Source: Apiosordaria backusii (lineage: Eukaryota > Ascomycota > Sordariomycetes > Sordariales > Lasiosphaeriaceae). Taken from it: DNA of 64,000 nucleotides. Numbering within the stretch: position 1 is the first letter of the stretch; each line of letters starts with the position of its first letter. Of this stretch, positions 20,504 through 32,762 are shown piece by piece. Location: NCBI GenBank assembly GCA_030549205.1, contig JAUKTV010000006.1, positions 638,501 through 702,500 of the forward strand. Direction: 5' to 3'. The notes under the pieces are model-generated. The model saw only the letters and a program-made list of their open reading frames with translations. It did no database searches and was not told the origin of the DNA. Made by a program: the position numbers and the translations under genes.

Positions 20504-23500
20504 TTTGTTTGGTTTTTTGATTTGATCGAAACGTCGAAAAAATGCCGTGAAAACAAGAGAAGACGTCTAAGGAATCTAATCCCGCCGTCTATCCGGAAAA
20601 CGATGTTGCTAGGGAGTCTATCGGGGTATCCTGCGAGAGCAAGTGACCGGCGGCGACAATGGGCGAGCCCGTAGATATCTCGATGGAGGGTCGAAGACGT
20701 CTACTCTATTCTGGCTCTTCTAGAGAGAAGTCGCAAGAATGTAAAGACTGAGTGGAGAGAACTGACGGTCCACACGAAAAGAGAGAGATGAGGGAGACCT
20801 GAGGGTGGCAGAAAGAAAAAGTTGTGGGTGTGGGTGGGCGGTGGATGGAAATATTTAAATGGTTGCAGGTGGGCTTTGCCTCTAGATTCACTTTCACACA
20901 GCACACACACTCAGCCTTTGCGACACAGCGCCGCTGGACCCACATCGGGGGGCACAGAATTGGATGGAGGGGCAGGCGTCGCCGATTGGAAAACTTTTTT
21001 TTCGCCTTTGCCCTGGGCTCTGGGGCTCTGGGCTGCCGAGCAACCGCTCTCCCACTCTCTCCCACTCTTCTCCCACTCTCTCCCACTCTTCTCCCACCTC
21101 TGTCAGTCGTCCAAAGAACACCGCAAGAGACCGAGCTGGCCCCTCCGTCCCTTTTTTTTTTTTGCCCCTCCAATGATTGGTTTGCATCCAGCCGCTGCCG
21201 ACTCAGACATCCCTGCTTATCCTCGCAGATCCCTGCTTATCGCTTTATCAGCGAGGGCGCTAGTCCTAAATTGGCCACCTCCAGGGCGGTGATGCGGTCG
21301 TTATGCGGAAAAAAAGTTTGGTGCTCCCAAAACAGCCACCCCTCCACTCAAAGAACATCCCCAACAAGCAGGGTCCCATCCCTTCATCCCGTCGTTGGTA
21401 GCTCTACCGTCTCATGTTGAAAGGCTATTGAGGTAACCTTTTCTTCACTTCTGTCCGAGCATTCAAAAAGATCAGATAGTCTTTGTTGCAAGTTGGAGAC
21501 ATGTGGCAACATGACAGATTTCGAGTGGGCGTTGAGCAGGCGCTGCGTGGGCTTGGAGGGGTTTCTCTCTTTTCGTGGTGTCCACCGAAGGCGGGGCAGC
21601 AACGTCTCAAGTTCTCTTCCATACACTATCCCATTCACGTTGCTGGCGCCAGCATATCCGAGCATGCACCACGTTGATGCATTTCAATGGTTTCATGGGC
21701 GCTAGCAATTCTTCCAGCACATCCCGGCTTTCAAGCATCCAGGTCGGGAAACATCCCGGGGTCTGTTTCGCCCCCTGTGTCTGTGGTAATCGCGGGGAAG
21801 CCTGTCGTTGGGCTCACACTGGCGACTGGCGATTCATGGCCAGTATCTGGGCCCCGGTTTCTATCTACGGATGCTGCAATATCGGTGATAAGCCCTATCA
21901 TCAGCAGAGAATATAACGTGAGACAGCCATGCTGTTTCCTCAATTTCCATACGCCGCCTGGGGACGTTCTCAGCCTCAGCCATGCCGTTTTTGCTCCTTC
22001 GCCACTGTAACACAGAAAGGGTGATGGAGGAGAGGCTCCGGTGCTGTCATTGATCACGGACTCGAATAAACTCATCTCATGTTTTAGAGGACATGCGGAT
22101 AAAGTTGGCTGGCAAGTCATGCCCGATCGTGCCTCGACACCTTGTCCTGGTTGGCTATTTCTTTGTTACAGTTTGAACAAGGAGTTGTTTCGCCAACGCT
22201 AACCAGCGCCCTCCTCGAAGAGTACATACCACGTACACTAGGATTTCGCTCATGATCTTTAGCCTCTTGAGGAATTGACTTCCATCCATTAAAGCAATCG
22301 ACTTTTGTCAGATATGGAGGTACTGCCCCCACACGAGTGACACTTCCGCTTCGATGTTGCACCAGTCTGAGCACCATCCGCAATTTTAAAGTAGGCAGGT
22401 CTCACCGCAATTCTGCAGTGCCGAGTTTGCCTGCATGTCACTCTACTGTGTACTTCGCGCCGACACTTTGATCATTTTCATTATCATCAAAGATTCCAAA
22501 AATGACCCCCGCTGGTCGAAACGATGTTCTTCTCGCCAAAATCCGGGGCATATCAAGCCCCCTGTGCGTCCGATAAGGCTTCTTTTTGGTGGGGATCAAA
22601 CGACCCTGCTGTCTCCACACTTGCCGTCGCCACCGCCGTTGAGAAACCGTGCACGTGCATTTCACGTGGGTGAAGTCCCATCAGGGTGGCCCGGATGGTG
22701 GGACTGACCAACCAAACAAACATGGCCTGGCAACCAGCGTCGTGATCCACGATATCAGGGGCAACATAGCGGTTCTTCCGGCCCCCGAGCATGCCGTTGA
22801 GCACCTATCTGCCAGGGATAATGTAGATTCAGTTCCAGCATCGACGAGCCTCGAGGCGTGATTTTTTGGCTCAAAGTAAATCACTCTCGGTACCTCCTAT
22901 GGATCAAGTTCGATATGGCACTTCAGGCTTGGTGTTGTGACTTTTCCTGTGAACCTTCCAGTTTTAATCAGCGGAGTCCACTTGTTGAGAAAGCTTAGTA
23001 TTGGGTTTGATCATGTTCGATGTCGCTCTGAAGCTGCAATTCCAGCTGCCTTCTTTCCACGCCAAAAGAGTTTATCAGTTGGGCAAACTTGTGCCCGAGG
23101 TTTAGAGTAGCCAGAAGCTATCTATTATGTGGGGATTTTTATCCGTGACTTGAAGCAAAATAACCTCGCACATGAAAGCTATTATGGTCCCTCACAGCCA
23201 GTTTCGAGCCTACCTAAAGAACACGCCCTTGGTTCTCCATCTGGATTACTCGCAATTTATTATCACGTTAATTATGCTGTCATTTTTTAAGGAGGACCGT
23301 TTTTACGTGCTTCCTGTTTTTAGAGGTCGGCATTTGTAGACAGTTCCAGGAAGCAGTTGTCCAAATGCCAATCACCACCCAGGCAACAACGGACATCTCC
23401 CAGTTGTTAAATATCAGCGAACCCCCTTTATTACCCCTTTTCCCATCTACTCAGATAGCGTTGTGCCCGACAGTAACCACTGATGCCGGCTCTTTCATGC

Positions 23501-23692
23501 CCCGCCGTCAAACCCCCAAGCCCATCCATGACGTCACTCCAGCCGACGTCACCATGTCGCTGAACTTCAAGAACCCCTTTTTCTACATGATCCTCTCCCA
23601 AACACCAGAGTATATCCAATAAACAACATTGAAAGAGTTGCCCAGTATCATCAAACAGTGATTCTCCTGCCATCAAAACAAGCCAAACCACC
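20504..23692. other. Long gene-free stretch upstream of eEF3 and the CsbD-like gene
   Basis: About 3.2 kb with no supportable gene, the longest in the window. The eEF3 promoter side has a TATTTAAAT element near 20855 and imperfect CTCTCCCACT tandem repeats at about 21047-21100. A short direct repeat (CGCAGATCCCTGCTTATC) occurs near 21210-21245. A noncoding RNA or a strongly spliced small gene cannot be excluded. Confidence 0.45.
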
Positions 23693-24072
23693 ATGTCTTC
23701 CTCCAGCAACACCAACCCCAACAACACCAACCAGCCCGCCGAGAACCCAGGGCTAATCTCCTCCCACGCCGAGTACATCAAGGGAGCAGCCGAGGTATGT
23801 TACATTTTCTGTCCCAAAGTCTTCTTCAGGTAACTAAGACCATCTCCCATCCATAGTCTGCAATCGGCTCCATTTCGGGCTCCCACGCCTGGACGACCTC
23901 GGGCGAGCAAGACAAGGCCCACGCCCGCGCCTCCCTCAACAAAGCGACCCAGAACCGCGACCCAGCCACCTCGGGATATGGAAAAGCGGAGGAAATCGCC
24001 GGGAAGCTGACGGGGTGTGAGGGCATGAAGAGGGAGGGCGCTGCCAGCGCAGCCAAGCCAAATCAGGAGTAG
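23693..24072 (+). CDS. CsbD-like small stress protein
   Basis: Two exons (23693-23794 and 23857-24072; 62-nt intron with GTATGT donor and CCATAG acceptor) encode 105 residues. The Asn/Pro-rich head leads into SHAEYIKGAAESAIGSISGS and GYGKAEEIAGKLTGCEGM, the two-helix pattern of CsbD-like proteins. Fungal relatives are often labelled mismatched-base-pair and cruciform-DNA recognition proteins, a name resting on old biochemistry. They are hydrophilic, Gly/Ala/Gln-rich and often stress-induced. The stop lies 3 nt from the stop of the convergent gene at 24076. Confidence 0.75.
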
Positions 24073-24075
24073 TCA

Positions 24076-24835
24076 TCACAAAGACCGAGCATGACGCAGA
24101 TGGGACATGTGCGTCTCGTGTACGATATCGTGGGATTGGGTATCTAGTTACATTACCTGGTAATAATACTATGAGGATTCGGGTTTGTTTATACATTGGT
24201 CTCCTACCAAGTTCTCCGAATAACGCAGTGTACTCCTCGCCCTCTTGCTTCAGACTTGCCCTGAACTTGGGCCGGTTCCAAGGGTCAACAAACACAGGGC
24301 GACGACCTTCCACCACTCGACCGTGTCGGGTGGGAATGAGGATGTACACATGTGCAATCTCTTCTCCTTCCTCGCCTCCTTCCTCCCGAAACCGGTGAAG
24401 TGCCGTTCGTTCTCGAGGAAAGCGACCTGGCCGTTCGTTGTACACGCGCTTTTTGCTTGTCCAGTGCTGTACTGGGTCCCAGTCTGGAAGTGCGGTAGCG
24501 AATAGTTTGTTGAGCTTAACTTTGTCAGCAAGGGGCCTGACGCTACCATGGTATTACCGACAGACAATGGGGGATGACTACTAACAGCATGTTTGCCCTT
24601 GATTTCCATTTGTTGGGCGTACGTTAGCTGCCCAGAGGTCTCGATCAATGCCCTGTAAACACTGATTAGATAATTTTGCTTGGGTCGCTTCAGGGCACAG
24701 TACTTACTGAATCTGGGGCATTCGTGGCAGGCCCTCGCCATTGACGTTTTGATGAAGCTGTCCGCTCTGAACGTTGTTTGTGTTGTCGGGAGAGGCATCC
24801 ACGTCCTCCTTCAAGATAGAAAATGATGACCCCAT
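24076..24835 (-). CDS. Unknown protein, predicted N-myristoylated, four exons
   Basis: I do not recognise the family. Exons at 24708-24835, 24586-24652, 24208-24514 and 24076-24143 join in frame to 189 residues. Introns are 24653-24707, 24515-24585 and 24144-24207. The protein begins MGSSFS, a good N-myristoylation signal, so membrane attachment is plausible. The best-ordered part is PDWDPVQHWTSKKRVYNERP followed by HVYILIPTRHGRVVEGRRPVFVDPWNRPKF. The last splice is my least certain choice: without it the frame runs to 23936 and overlaps the CsbD-like gene. With it the protein ends HMSHLRHARSL and the two convergent stops sit 3 nt apart. Confidence 0.6.
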
Positions 24836-25059
24836 GTCAGCCAGGTCCGCCGTAGTTGATAGAGACGCGCGGTTTGGTAAAAGAATGTTGGTGTGGCGAC
24901 CCCTTATGGATTCAGTTTCAGGAGAAATCGGTGTACAAGACGAAGAGACTGGTGTGGTAATGAACAGGATAGGGCCGAGCCCAAGAAATATTTGACCGTG
25001 ACAGGTCACACTGACTCACATTAAATCGGGACGCAACAAAGCGCAACATGTACAAACAC

Positions 25060-27453
25060 TCAAGGAATCGCCTTCATTCGATGAACAGCCGTCCACCCCA
25101 CGTCATCCACCGGCGCCTTGATCTTCCTGTACTCCTCTGGCAACAACGGGCCATAGACTGGCAGAGGTGACGGCCTGGCTGGCCTTGGTGGGCACTTATC
25201 CATCCCCGTCCGTTCAACCCCCCCAGCGGCACACTTTGCGCCATTGAAGGCCGAGTTCGCAGCAGCTTTCCATACCTCAGACACATCTCGGATCATAGGC
25301 TCCGTCCAATACAGGCGACAGTCCGACTCTTCAACCACATACTGCGCCGGCAGGCCATCGTAGATATTCTGTAGGAGAATCTCATCTCTCGCATTGACGG
25401 CCGCCGACGTGCTCCTGTTTACCGGCAACGAGGAGAAGCGCGAGAGCGCGGCAGCCTGAAAAGAATTTTCGGCCCAGGGCAGGTAGGAGCTGGTGTAGTT
25501 ATAGATGTGACTGTACTGCAGCACTTGCGCGCCCCTGACACCGCCCACTCCTTGGATCAGACCTGGTTCTGGGAGACCGCCCATGGCAATCGATTGGACG
25601 TGTGCTTGGAGGCGGAGAAAGTCCGACGTGACGGCGCAGATAGAAGCGCATGTGCCGTCGTATAGAAGCACCATGTTCTCTGCGAAAAAGGGCTGGGTCA
25701 GGTTGGAAAGACTCCCATAACCGGCAATCTCGATTCCTAGGCCGAATGTGGTGTTGGTTGTGGTGAGATTGTCGTAAACATTCCAACGCAGCAACGAAGT
25801 GTAAGGGGTGGACTTGTACACCCGCGGGAAGAACTTGTCGTCAAATGATGTGAAAGGTTCACCAACGAGATTAAGATCATACCGATAATTGAACCAGTTT
25901 TGGTAGTTGCGTACAAGATTTGGGCTCGGCTCGGCGTAAGGGTCTATCCCCGCAACGAGATCACTGATGATGCTAGCCAGAGAGAGAAAACTAGGATGTT
26001 CTTTGAAGCGGCTCAGTTCTTCTTGAACGATGGATGGGAACAGCTGCCGGAAAAAGTCGTAACCCTGAAGGATATAGCCGCCACCGTTGCCTTGAAAGTC
26101 GATGATCAGTTTCGTCTTTCCCGCTTGGGTGGCCTGTGCAAAGAATTGTTGGCAAACAGCCTGGAACTCGGCGGGGGATCGAGGCTCGAAGGAGAGGACG
26201 GCGATGACAGCCACGTCCGCAAATTCCTCACCCTCAAGAAAGTAACCGGATACTGCACCGTCTTGGGTGATGATCACTGGTTTGGGGTAACCAATGACGA
26301 CGACTTCCTCGTCTTCAGCCGCAGTAACCGGACTTCGTCTGGGACTGGTCGTGTTTGCGCCGTCTGGACTGCAGAATTTGGCATAATATGAAGGCCCATC
26401 AACAACACCCGTCATGTCAGCCTTGACAACAGCAACATTCTCCAACGAGAGGGTAGTGCCATTCTCGAAGGTGAATGTTGTAGCTGCTCCGGGGTATATA
26501 TACCTCACGCGACCACCCCGGGCAAAGAAGCCCAACGGACTCCCAATGGTAACCGAAGCTTTCTCGTAAAACATGCTGTTGTATGCTGCGTCTGGGTCTC
26601 GGTTGTATGTAGCCTTGTATATGGTTTCGGCGACATAGGTAGCTGCGTCAACGCCATTGATAAGACTAACTATCGACGCAGTTTCAGGCGACGCAATGAT
26701 ATCTTCTGAAATGTGATGAAGAGAGAAGTTAGCCTTGTATCTTAAGGAAACTCTGTGGAAACATGTACCGTATATCTTGATCACAGGCAGCGAAGCGCCA
26801 TCCTCACTGATGGAAACTAGGGCGAGCTGTCGCCTCCACTCGAAGACGCGGGTCAAGGCATCGGGAAAGAAGACAAAATGACCATCATGACCAGGACAAA
26901 ACACCGAGACATATAAATCCTCCTGGAAATCGTACTCATTGGCGTACACATCAGCCTCCAGGTTCTGCCGTACTTGCGCCAAGGCAGAGAACATGTCGAA
27001 AGGCGGGAAGAAGTAGTCTTCGGGTGGATCAGCTTTGTAGGCCGAGTCACTTTGCCATTCCAAATAAGGCTCAATGGCATCGACAAGCTCGATGGCTTCC
27101 TGTTTGTGAAGGGGGATGGAGTTGAGGCATTCATAAGCCAACTCAGCTGCAACAGTCGGGGTTTCTTCGAGGCCAAGCCAGTTAATCATCATTTCCGACC
27201 ACCAGAGTTCTAGGAGAAACGTACCGGATGGATTGGAAACTTTCTGAGAAGACCAAGAGCTACTCGCAATGGCACATGGCGCAGTGGCAGAGACTGGAGG
27301 GCATTCGCTTGTAGGAGAAGGGGCCAGAACAGCACAAGAACAGGCTCTCGATATTTGAACTTCCGGTTGACAATTGTCCAGGTTACAATCACCGGCCCCA
27401 GAGGCGGCCAGACTGGCTGCCGAGGCCAAGAGTAAGCACCAGAATCGAATCAT
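25060..27453 (-). CDS. Secreted S41-family serine peptidase (CPAF-like)
   Basis: The ATG at 27453 begins a signal peptide (MIRFWCLLLASAASLAAS). Two introns are hidden inside one continuous frame because each is a multiple of three: 27147-27224 (GTACGT donor, GTTGCAG acceptor) and 26706-26768 (GTACAT donor, GCTAAC branch, TTTCAG acceptor). Removing them gives 750 residues and restores the continuities NPSAELAYEC and KIYEDIIASP. The C-terminal half is the peptidase S41 fold: VIAVLSFEPRSPAEFQAVCQQFF, KTKLIIDFQGNGGGYILQGYD, and DGTCASICAVTSDFLR, whose serine is the likely nucleophile. Many fungi have such extracellular enzymes of unknown substrate. The N-terminal Cys-rich region (CNLDNCQPE, CSCAVLAP) is typical of the group. 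Confidence 0.85.
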   Translation of the reverse strand: MIRFWCLLLASAASLAASGAGDCNLDNCQPEVQISRACSCAVLAPSPTSECPPVSATAPCAIASSSWSSQKVSNPSGTFLLELWWSEMMINWLGLEETPTVAAELAYECLNSIPLHKQEAIELVDAIEPYLEWQSDSAYKADPPEDYFFPPFDMFSALAQVRQNLEADVYANEYDFQEDLYVSVFCPGHDGHFVFFPDALTRVFEWRRQLALVSISEDGASLPVIKIYGTCFHRVSLRYKANFSLHHISEDIIASPETASIVSLINGVDAATYVAETIYKATYNRDPDAAYNSMFYEKASVTIGSPLGFFARGGRVRYIYPGAATTFTFENGTTLSLENVAVVKADMTGVVDGPSYYAKFCSPDGANTTSPRRSPVTAAEDEEVVVIGYPKPVIITQDGAVSGYFLEGEEFADVAVIAVLSFEPRSPAEFQAVCQQFFAQATQAGKTKLIIDFQGNGGGYILQGYDFFRQLFPSIVQEELSRFKEHPSFLSLASIISDLVAGIDPYAEPSPNLVRNYQNWFNYRYDLNLVGEPFTSFDDKFFPRVYKSTPYTSLLRWNVYDNLTTTNTTFGLGIEIAGYGSLSNLTQPFFAENMVLLYDGTCASICAVTSDFLRLQAHVQSIAMGGLPEPGLIQGVGGVRGAQVLQYSHIYNYTSSYLPWAENSFQAAALSRFSSLPVNRSTSAAVNARDEILLQNIYDGLPAQYVVEESDCRLYWTEPMIRDVSEVWKAAANSAFNGAKCAAGGVERTGMDKCPPRPARPSPLPVYGPLLPEEYRKIKAPVDDVGWTAVHRMKAIP

Positions 27454-28267
27454 ATCTGGCTATTGCTAAGAGATTCGGCTCGAACACTTTGGAGGTCGAG
27501 GTTTGAGGATGGTTGAGCCAGAGCTCGCGACCAAGCACGGAGGGCCATGATGAATTTTTGCAACCAGGTCCTAGCGACAAATCTGCATTCTGCGTAATGA
27601 TGTTCATGCGCTGCAGGAAAGGGATCATGTTGCAGCCCAAGTCTGATGCATGTCAGAGGTCGAAGGAACTGAGAACGAACGCGAGATGGTGGTCGAGAAC
27701 ACAGCAACACCATGAAGGTGGGATTAGCTGGAAGCATGACGATACATCTCCCTGGTGGGGACCATCTGGTGAGGGAAGAGGCACATTTCGCACGAAAATG
27801 AAGGAGTACCTATAGAGACGACGAAAATAGCAAGAAGATGCTGTACCGCTGTCACTTGGAACGAGACAAGAGAGAACTGGAAGCTGTCGAAGGAGCGAGC
27901 TCAGCAAGATGAATCCTTGTTCGCAGTCATGGGGTCCACCAGGGAGCTTAACACACTTGGGGCCTTGGCGCCAAGATTATCAAGCTCACAATGGGCGGGC
28001 CTCACTTCATGTGGAGGGATTCTGTTGATGAACCAAATCTCTAACGCCAGCTCAAGCGGTGCCCTGAGAACACTCGTGTATTCTGCCTCTAGGTCACATA
28101 TTCGTTTCTTTCCCTGTGAGCCGTCCCTAGCTGCCCGCCGCTAGTCTCAAGAGTGAGGTACCCATTATGCCCACCTCCCAAACCACATCTGGGAGTCGCT
28201 TTTAACTTTTCCGGAACTCCGTTAAATCCATCGCCTGATTTTGCTTGTGCTCCCTGCCCGGCCACGC
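27454..28267. other. Intergenic upstream of the S41 peptidase
   Basis: About 800 nt with no supportable gene. It holds the peptidase promoter and the 3' flank of the macrodomain gene. Confidence 0.5.
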
Positions 28268-29130
28268 CTATCTCTTGTTGGCCTCCTCAGGGTCTACAGG
28301 ATTTGAGGTTGGAGCGCTCGGGAGTTCCTGTGCGACGGCATCGGCTTCAGCATCAAGCTGTTCGCGGGTCTCTTGATCGTCTGTCTTTGAACTGGCGTCT
28401 TCGGCAACGGGCGGGAAGTAATGTCTGGATTTGCTGGTCAGCGCATGAAACTGGCTACGGCAAGTTCTCGGGAAACTCACGGAACGAACTCGGTGTAGGC
28501 ATCAACGTCCTTCTTTTCAAAAGTAACAAGTATCACCTTGTCAATCTGGTCCCCGTCCTTGCCAGTCAAGAAATGACGAATGGCGCTCAAGGCTGCTGGG
28601 GCGGCCTCTCGGCTTGGGTATCCATATACGCCGGTGCTGAGCGCACTGAAGGCGATGGTGCGGCACTTATTTTCGACGGCAAGCTCCAAGCTTCTTGTGT
28701 AGCAGCCAACCAGCAGCTGCTCGCTCTTGTCGTGTTCTAAAGGATCGTAGATGGGGCCAACAGCATGAATGACCCTCTTGCAGGGCAGATTGTACGCTTC
28801 GGTGATCTTGGCGGAGCCGGTCTTGCACCCGTTCAGTGTCTTGCACTCTTGATACAGCTCAGGCCCAGCAGCTCGATGGATGGCGCCGTCCACACCGCCG
28901 CCTCCAAGAAGAGACCGGTTGGCGGCATTGACAATGGCATCGACGGCGAGAGAAGTGATATCGGCACGGTAAACGGCGACGCGGTCGTTGAGAGACTTGG
29001 AAGGGCGAGGGATCTCGGTTGGGCCCAGAAGCGTGGGCACGAGCTTGGTGCCGGCGGGCGCGGCAGACAGCTTGTGGAGCTTGTAGAGAAGGGAGACCGA
29101 GGGGATGTCAGCGGCCTCTAGGATGGTCAT
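28268..29130 (-). CDS. Macrodomain (MacroD-type ADP-ribose hydrolase) protein
   Basis: Two exons (28481-29130 and 28268-28424; intron 28425-28480) encode 268 residues. MacroD enzymes bind ADP-ribose, deacetylate O-acetyl-ADP-ribose and remove mono-ADP-ribose from acidic residues. The signature NAANRSLLGGGGVDGAIHRAAG, the following HAVGPIYDP, and the phosphate loop SALSTGVYGYPSREAA are all present in the family order. After the domain ends (VILVTFEKKDVDAYTEFVP), the last exon adds an acidic, disordered tail ending DPEEANKR. An acceptor 9 nt earlier would keep the frame and add three residues. The ATG at 29130 precedes MTILEAADIPSVSLLYKLHK, the usual MacroD head. It is divergent from the GlnRS gene. 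Confidence 0.92.
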
Positions 29131-29936
29131 CTTGGCGATTTGCCGAAAGGGCGTGGGCTTTTGTTGAGGGAGGCAAAAGGAGGGTGGGGGGGGAAAGAGA
29201 GCAAGATGCTGAGCAGTGTCAGGTATGGGATTGATGGGACCTGCTTGGCCGTGGGGAGCGCGATGGGAAAGCTTGAGAAAGCCTATCAACGGATGCGGGG
29301 TGGTGGTGGCCGTTCTAGAATCGCGGGGTAATTCCACGCGGCGGGACAGGGCGACAATAAAATAAAAGTCATGAAATTGTAGAGCTCAACTGCCTGACCT
29401 GGTGAACTACCTAGTATGTAATAATCGTCCCAAGCGATGGAAGGAAGGGCAACAGGAGACGAGCGCCAATAATGGCTGTTCCTCTGCTCCCTACCTAAGG
29501 TAGCTTGCGGCCAGTGACGTTGACAGCCCAGGTGCAGCGCACTAAAACCATCAGATGGAGGATCGACATTTGGCCGGTCTGGGTCTCCATGTCTGGGTCC
29601 GTCTGGTCTGGACTCACAGTGCCGCCCGTGCAGTTTCCATCTGTTATCTTATCGCTATCCCTCATCCCTCCCACCCTGAGACAAGGCGGGACAGGGACAG
29701 GGTGGGGCCGTTGTCGGATGGACCCCTCCAAACAGGCTCCCAGTGGGTGGCACAACTCCAAACATGGATTTTTAGGATATCTAGCTGACTGACTCACCAG
29801 CATCCCACCATCCAGCAGCCCACCGATATCGCCAACTGCTGCGGTACTGTCACATCACCTCCACCTCCATTCCTAGCCAGCCCCCGTCCACTGCGCATTT
29901 TTGAAGTACAGTTCACCACACTACACTCCATTCACC
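29131..29936. other. Divergent promoter region between macrodomain and GlnRS genes
   Basis: About 800 nt shared by two outward-facing genes. It contains CTACCTAAGGTAG near 29491, a palindromic form of a motif that recurs in other intergenic stretches of this window. No gene is seen. Confidence 0.5.
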
Positions 29937-32290
29937 ATGGCCGACACCATGGCCGACACCATTGCCGATTCCACAGCGAAGCTCGAAATCAACGATGCGC
30001 CCGGTGCGCCCGCCCCCGCCCCCCCAAAGCTTCAGCTCGACGAGGAGACCGGCGAGTGGGTTTCCAAGGGAGAATTGAAGAAGAGACTGGCGAAGCGCGC
30101 AAAGAAGGCCTCGAAGGACAAGAATAAGGAAGCAAGCAATAACAACAACAACAACAACAACAACACCGCAGGCGAGACCAAGAAACCCGCTACGCCACCA
30201 AAGAAGGAAAAGGTCGAAGACGCACCAATCGACACTGATTCCATGTTTAAACAGGGCTTCTTGAACGAGGTCTACAAGGAGCGTCCTGTAAAGCCAGTCA
30301 TCACGAGATTTCCTCCCGAGCCCAACGGCCATCTTCACATCGGCCACGCCAAGGCAATTGCTATCAACTTCGGCTTCGCCAGATATCACGGCGGGTATAC
30401 TTTCCTCCGATTCGACGACACCAACCCCGAAGCGGAGGAGGAGATTTATTTTACCTCAATCGAAGACACGGTCCGCTGGCTCGGCTTTGAGCCATACAAG
30501 ATTACCTATTCGAGTGACCACTTCGACACCCTCTACGAGTTGGCAGAGAAATTGATCGGCCTGGGCAAGGCATACGTATGCCACTGCACTGACGAGGAAA
30601 TCAAGCTTCAGCGCGGCGGTGACAAGGGTGCCAGTCCCAGATTCCGTTGCGAGCATGCCAACCAGTCTGTCGAGGAGAACCTCGGGAAATTTAGGGGGAT
30701 GAGGGATGGCCAGTATAAGCCCAGGGAGGCTTTCCTGCGCATGAAGCAAAATATCAACGACCCCAACCCCCAAAACTGGGACCTGGCTGCCTATCGAGTG
30801 CTGAACAAGCCTCACCACAGGACTGGTGATAAATGGATCATCTATCCTACCTACGACTTCACCCACTGCTTGTGCGACAGCTTTGAGGAGATTACTCACT
30901 CACTCTGCACAGTCGAGTTTTTTCTTAGCAGAACATCGTACGAGTGGTTGAATCAGCAGCTCGTCGAGTATCAGCCAATGCAAAGAGAATACGGCAGACT
31001 GAGCATCGAAGGTACGTCGAAGTCTCCACCGTTCCACACACCGCACCACCTGCGCAACAGCAACAGCATCAATCATCATTGACCGTGGTTGGAAAGAGAG
31101 AGCCCGGACCTGATCGGCGTCAACAGCCAAGGTCCCCTGTGCGTCCGTCGTTTCGATTCCTGATCAACGTCGCTTCCTCCCCCCCCCGCAAAACACAGCA
31201 GGACCGACAGACGGATATCCCTCCCAACAAATTGCTAACTCGTTTCATTTCTACAGGGTCAATGCTTTCTAAGCGCAAATTGAAAGAGCTGGTTGACAAG
31301 AAGATTGTCAGGGGGTGGAATGATCCACGCCTCCAGTATGTTCATGTGTCCTTCGAAACCCGTGCCAAGTGTATTTGCTAATGCAACGGTATCTTCCTAC
31401 AGGACTCTCATAGCACTGCGGCGACGCGGTATCCCTCCAGGTGCCATCCTCGAATTCGTGAACGAACTTGGCGTGACGACTACAAACAGTATCATCCAGA
31501 TGTCCCGCTTTGAACAGACGATTCGGCGCTATCTCGAACGGACAGTGCCCCGTCTGATGTTGGTCCTGGACCCGGTACCCGTGGTCGTTTCCGAAGCCGA
31601 GGAATTCGAGGGCACGGAGCTCACAATTCCGTTCTCACCCAAGAACCCAGCGATGGGCGACCACAAGATCAAATTCTCAAAGACTGTGTACATTGACCGC
31701 TCCGATTTCCGTGAGGTTGATAGCAAAGACTATTTCCGGCTGGCTCCTGGCAAGACTGTAGGCTTGCTCCAGGCACCTTTCCCTATCACTGCCACCAGCT
31801 TTACCAAGGATGAGACCACGGGTCTTGTGACCGAGGTCCAGGCCGTCTTTGATCGCTCTGGCAAGAAGCCCAAGACCTTCATTCATTGGGTGCCTGCTGA
31901 GAGTGCGGGGTCCAAGAAATGCGAGGTCCGCATTTACAACTCTTTGTTCAAGTCAGAGAACCCAGCTGGCGCCGAAGGTGGCTTCTTGAATGATCTCAAC
32001 CCTGAGAGCGAGATCATCTACTCGAACGCCATGATCGAGTCGGGTTTTGATGAGGTCAGGAAGCGAGCTCCTTGGCCCGAGGCCGCTGGCGAGGACAAGC
32101 TTGGCAAGGGTGGTCCGGAGTCCGTTCGGTTCCAGGGCATGCGTGTTGCCTACTTCGTAAGTGACTTGATTCTTTGTAGTGATATGGCATTGCTAATGTG
32201 ATATTCCAGGCCATGGATTCGGACAGCACAGACGATAAGATTGTTCTGAATCGTATCGTGTCGCTCAAGGAGGACAAGGAGAAGAGCTGA
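29937..32290 (+). CDS. Cytosolic glutaminyl-tRNA synthetase
   Basis: Four exons (29937-31011, 31257-31335, 31403-32156, 32210-32290) encode 662 residues. The enzyme charges tRNA-Gln with glutamine. A charged N-terminal appendix with a nine-Asn run precedes the catalytic core. Class I motifs are present: PPEPNGHLHIGHAKA (HIGH) and GSMLSKRKLKELV (MSKRK version of KMSKS). YPTYDFTHCLCDSFEEITHSLCTVEF distinguishes GlnRS from GluRS. The C-terminal anticodon-binding beta-barrels follow (VYIDRSDFREVDSKDYFRLAPG). The first intron is 245 nt and falls right before the KMSKS loop; the others are 67 and 53 nt. The ATG at 29937 has a good context (CACCATGG), although a second in-frame ATG four codons on is possible. 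Confidence 0.95.
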
Positions 32291-32762
32291 GAGAATATGC
32301 CTTGTCGGTGTACGCTTGCAGATGCGCAACCTCGAATATAGATTTCTATCATCATGAATAGAGCCGGTCTGTAACACTCATTCATCTTGTTTCTTGAAGT
32401 GCTGGTCATCAATGCTTCGACTATCTTCCGCCACTAGTATCTATGACACTCTGTTGAAGGCTCATTGTGATATTGCTACGCCTGCAAAAAGATATTCAAA
32501 CCTGCAGGATTTTCTCAAAAGCGAGGTGGCAGGAAACCGAGAATCCGCCCCACGCACTCGCAGGCAACCTTCTGCTTGGTAATCTAGGGACTAGGTGGCA
32601 GCACCAACTAACGCAAGGTTCTTGCATTCTCCAGATTTCATTATGATAGGGCGTGGCATTCGTCAAGGCATATCAAAAGAGTATATAAAACCCAAATGTT
32701 CCCAACGACGTCAGCATCATCACCCCAGCTAATCATCTAAGCCTCTCTCCAACACCTCCAAC
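32291..32762. other. Intergenic between GlnRS and the F-box gene
   Basis: About 470 nt with no gene. The right end is the F-box gene promoter with a TATA box at 32682. Confidence 0.5.
32682..32690 (+). promoter_or_regulatory. TATA box of the F-box gene
   Basis: TATATAAAA lies 73 nt before the ATG at 32763, close enough to serve as the core promoter. Confidence 0.55.

Noticed and set aside
20822..21420. Two overlapping plus-strand ORFs of 156 and 198 residues
   Set aside because: They lie in the eEF3 upstream region, are driven by CT-rich tandem repeats, and have no introns or domains.
22117..22383. An 88-residue minus-strand ORF with CSNCNK
   Set aside because: One Cys pair only, no splice partners and no family resemblance.
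23365..23622. An 85-residue ORF before the CsbD-like gene
   Set aside because: It has no domain and sits where the CsbD-like promoter and leader should be.
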